A DNA stretch of 7,733 nt. Source: Candidatus Parcubacteria bacterium (GTDB lineage: Bacteria; Patescibacteriota; Minisyncoccia; Phycocordibacterales; Zambryskibacteraceae). The DNA lies in NCBI GenBank assembly GCA_019661805.1, contig JAIFWR010000010.1:1-7733 (forward strand), read 5' to 3'. The number at the start of each line of letters is the position of its first letter. Positions within the stretch are counted from its first letter, which is position 1. Both the position numbers and the translations under genes were made by a program. This document shows positions 6,520 to 7,733 of this stretch, piece after piece. Below the pieces are notes generated by a model. That model had not been told where the DNA came from. It did no database searches and worked only from the letters and a program-made list of their open reading frames with translations.

Positions 6520-7611
6520 CTAGCTTACGACGTACAGGATGACGCCGGTAATCGCGCAGATGACGGAGACGATCCAGTAGCGCATGACCACCTTCTCCCG
6601 CGGCCAGCCGAGCGCCTGGAAGTGGTGATGGAGCGGCGCCACCCTAAAGACGCGCCGCTTGTTGAAGCACTTGTAGACGCCGATCTGGACGATGTCGGAG
6701 GCCGTGGTGACGACGAGCGGGAGCGCGATAATCGGCAAGAGGAGCACCGCGTTGGTGAGGAAGGCGATGACCGCGAGCACGACGGTAAGCGAGAGCATGC
6801 CCGTCTCGCCCATGTAGAAGCGCGCCGGCGGCACGTTGAACCAGAGGAAGGCGAGCACGGCGCCCGCGATCGCGCCCGCGAGGGCCGAAATGTCGTACTG
6901 GTGGCCGAGGAAGGCGATCGCCGCATAGGCGGTGAAGCACGATGCGAGCACGCCGCCCGAGAGCCCGTCGATGCCGTCGATGACCGAGGTAGAGAAGGTC
7001 GCGAGGACGACCGCGACGAAGAGCGGGATAAACCACGCCCCGATAACCAAGTCTCCCCGGAACGGCAGGTGGACAGCGACGAAGTCGAGCTTGTAGTAGA
7101 ACCAGAGCGCGAGCGAGACGGCGATAAGGGTGACGAAGACGATCTTCACCTTCCTATACACGAGCGCGTCCTTGGCGTAGCTCCCCTGCCCGAAGATCTG
7201 GAGGAGGTCGTCCATGAGGCCGATAAAGGCCGCGAGGAAGAAGGCGCCGAGCGGCACCACCGTCTGGCTCCGGGAGAAGAAGGAGAGTTCCCCGATCCTC
7301 TCATATGGAAACACTATTGAGAGCGCGTAGATCGCGGCCACCGTGAGGAAGACGGAGACCCAGATGATCACTCCGCCGACGCGCGGCGTCGAGACCTCGT
7401 GGATGATCACTCCGCCGACGCGCGGCGTCGAGACCTCGTGCTCGGTGTTATGAATCTGCTTGAAATGCTCCGAAGTAATGTCTCCCGCTTCCGTCCGCGG
7501 GCTCTTCTTCCACATCTTATACTTGTAGAAGTAGCGCGCGAAGAACGGGGTAATGAATATGCCGGTAAAGAAGGAGAGAACCGTCGGGGCGATGATCTTT
7601 AAAATATCCAT
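6520..7611 (-). CDS. mraY: Phospho-N-acetylmuramoyl-pentapeptide-transferase, with internal 13-residue duplication
   Basis: Moves phospho-MurNAc-pentapeptide from UDP to undecaprenyl phosphate, making lipid I on the inner side of the membrane; PNPT superfamily, about ten helices. The 363 residues show GLMDDLLQIFG (131-141) with the Asp pair D134/D135, SVIDGIDGLSGG (209-220), FNVPPARFYMGETG (258-271), and APLHHHFQALGW (325-336) with the HHH motif that marks MraY over WecA. Two departures stand out: canonical NLTDGLDG reads SVIDGIDG (Asn to Ser209), and canonical FMGD, whose Asp binds magnesium in known structures, reads YMGE (E269). Residues 58-70 and 71-83 are identical (HEVSTPRVGGVII), doubling the loop motif equivalent to TPTMGG before helix 2; without the repeat the protein is 350 residues, close to the usual 360. 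ATG at 7611 follows AAGG after one base. Activity is likely but the duplication could affect it. Confidence 0.95.
   Translation of the reverse strand: MDILKIIAPTVLSFFTGIFITPFFARYFYKYKMWKKSPRTEAGDITSEHFKQIHNTEHEVSTPRVGGVIIHEVSTPRVGGVIIWVSVFLTVAAIYALSIVFPYERIGELSFFSRSQTVVPLGAFFLAAFIGLMDDLLQIFGQGSYAKDALVYRKVKIVFVTLIAVSLALWFYYKLDFVAVHLPFRGDLVIGAWFIPLFVAVVLATFSTSVIDGIDGLSGGVLASCFTAYAAIAFLGHQYDISALAGAIAGAVLAFLWFNVPPARFYMGETGMLSLTVVLAVIAFLTNAVLLLPIIALPLVVTTASDIVQIGVYKCFNKRRVFRVAPLHHHFQALGWPREKVVMRYWIVSVICAITGVILYVVS
7363..7440. repeat. Exact 39-bp tandem duplication in mraY
   Basis: Bases 7363-7401 and 7402-7440 are identical and directly adjacent. The unit length is a multiple of three, so the reading frame is kept and 13 residues (HEVSTPRVGGVII) appear twice. 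Each unit also holds a small inverted repeat (CGACGC, 3 bases, GCGTCG). The lack of any difference between copies means a recent slippage event or an assembly error. Confidence 0.97.
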
Positions 7612-7614
7612 GCC

Positions 7615-7733
7615 TTATTGCCTGATGAACGTATTGTACCAAATGGCGAGCATGAGGAGGAGGTAGATCTTCCGCGAATTGTCCCGGCGGCGCGAGACGT
7701 GCTCGCCGATGATACGCTTGATCTCTTTCGTGT
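7615..7733 (-). CDS. C-terminal end of a probable asparagine synthase (glutamine-hydrolysing) family protein
   Basis: Only the last 38 residues are inside the window, ending at a TAA three bases before the mraY ATG. The visible tail has an IIGEHVSRRRDNSRKIY stretch followed by LLLMLAIWYNTFIRQ. The pattern of Glu-His, a basic run with Asp, a hydrophobic LLxLxIW and an aromatic then Phe-Ile near the end resembles the C-terminus of AsnB-type amidotransferases, which make asparagine or amidate envelope sugars. That is a family-pattern judgement from a short piece. The close spacing indicates it is in the same transcript as mraY. The N-terminus and active sites are outside the window, so nothing can be said about activity. 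Confidence 0.5.
   Translation of the reverse strand, partial: TKEIKRIIGEHVSRRRDNSRKIYLLLMLAIWYNTFIRQ

Noticed and set aside
5622..6542. Long plus-strand open frame (306 residues), with similar long plus-strand frames at 6499-7320, 2867-3724, 1609-2406 and 412-1119
   Set aside because: They lie antisense to clearly recognised genes, give highly charged Arg/Glu/Asp-rich low-complexity protein with no family signature, and arise because the real genes use CTC, TTC and GCC codons heavily, which leaves few stops on the other strand.
1..7733. CRISPR array, tRNA or rRNA gene, insertion sequence, attachment site
   Set aside because: No regularly spaced repeats, no recognisable tRNA or rRNA sequence, and no transposase-like frame; nearly every base is within or between tightly packed protein genes.

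Overview
This window looks like a piece of a Patescibacteria (Candidate Phyla Radiation, probably Parcubacteria-like) chromosome. The support is a shortened glutamyl-tRNA synthetase that lacks the cysteine-rich zinc region, a CAP-domain protein with the N-terminal 'HFVPHKGN'-type stretch I associate with this group, tight gene packing, and patescibacterial-looking MurG, FtsW and MraY sequences. TGA is used as a normal stop (end of ftsW), so there is no sign of the UGA=Gly code of Gracilibacteria/SR1. The taxonomic call is inference from protein flavour, not a database result.

All genes lie on the minus strand, so they read from right to left. In transcription order they are: the C-terminal end of a probable asparagine synthase (7615-7733, cut by the window edge); mraY (6520-7611); a seven-helix membrane protein with a C-terminal DUF2914-like domain (5448-6512); a membrane-anchored CAP/SCP-domain protein (4545-5399); ftsW (3385-4509); murG (2243-3388); gltX (1045-2259); and a secreted coiled-coil M23 peptidase (1-1058, cut by the window edge). 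Junctions are 3, 7, 48 and 35 bases, then overlaps of 4, 17 and 14 bases. One polycistronic unit is therefore likely, with its main promoter outside the window. No gene-free stretch exceeds 50 bases.

The theme is cell-wall synthesis. MraY makes lipid I, MurG makes lipid II, FtsW polymerises it, and an M23 (EnvC/NlpD-like) protein probably cuts or controls cutting of peptidoglycan at division. murD, usual between mraY and ftsW in dcw clusters, is absent; its place holds the DUF2914-like and CAP-domain membrane proteins, which are the best candidates for an undescribed envelope function.

The most unusual sequence-level signals are: (1) an exact 39-bp in-frame tandem duplication in mraY that doubles the conserved TPxxGG loop motif; (2) long perfect inverted repeats inside coding sequence, with 13-bp and 10-bp stems in a hairpin cluster in murG and a 12-bp stem in a rare-codon patch of ftsW; (3) MraY changes at otherwise near-invariant positions (MGD to MGE, NLTDG to SVIDG).
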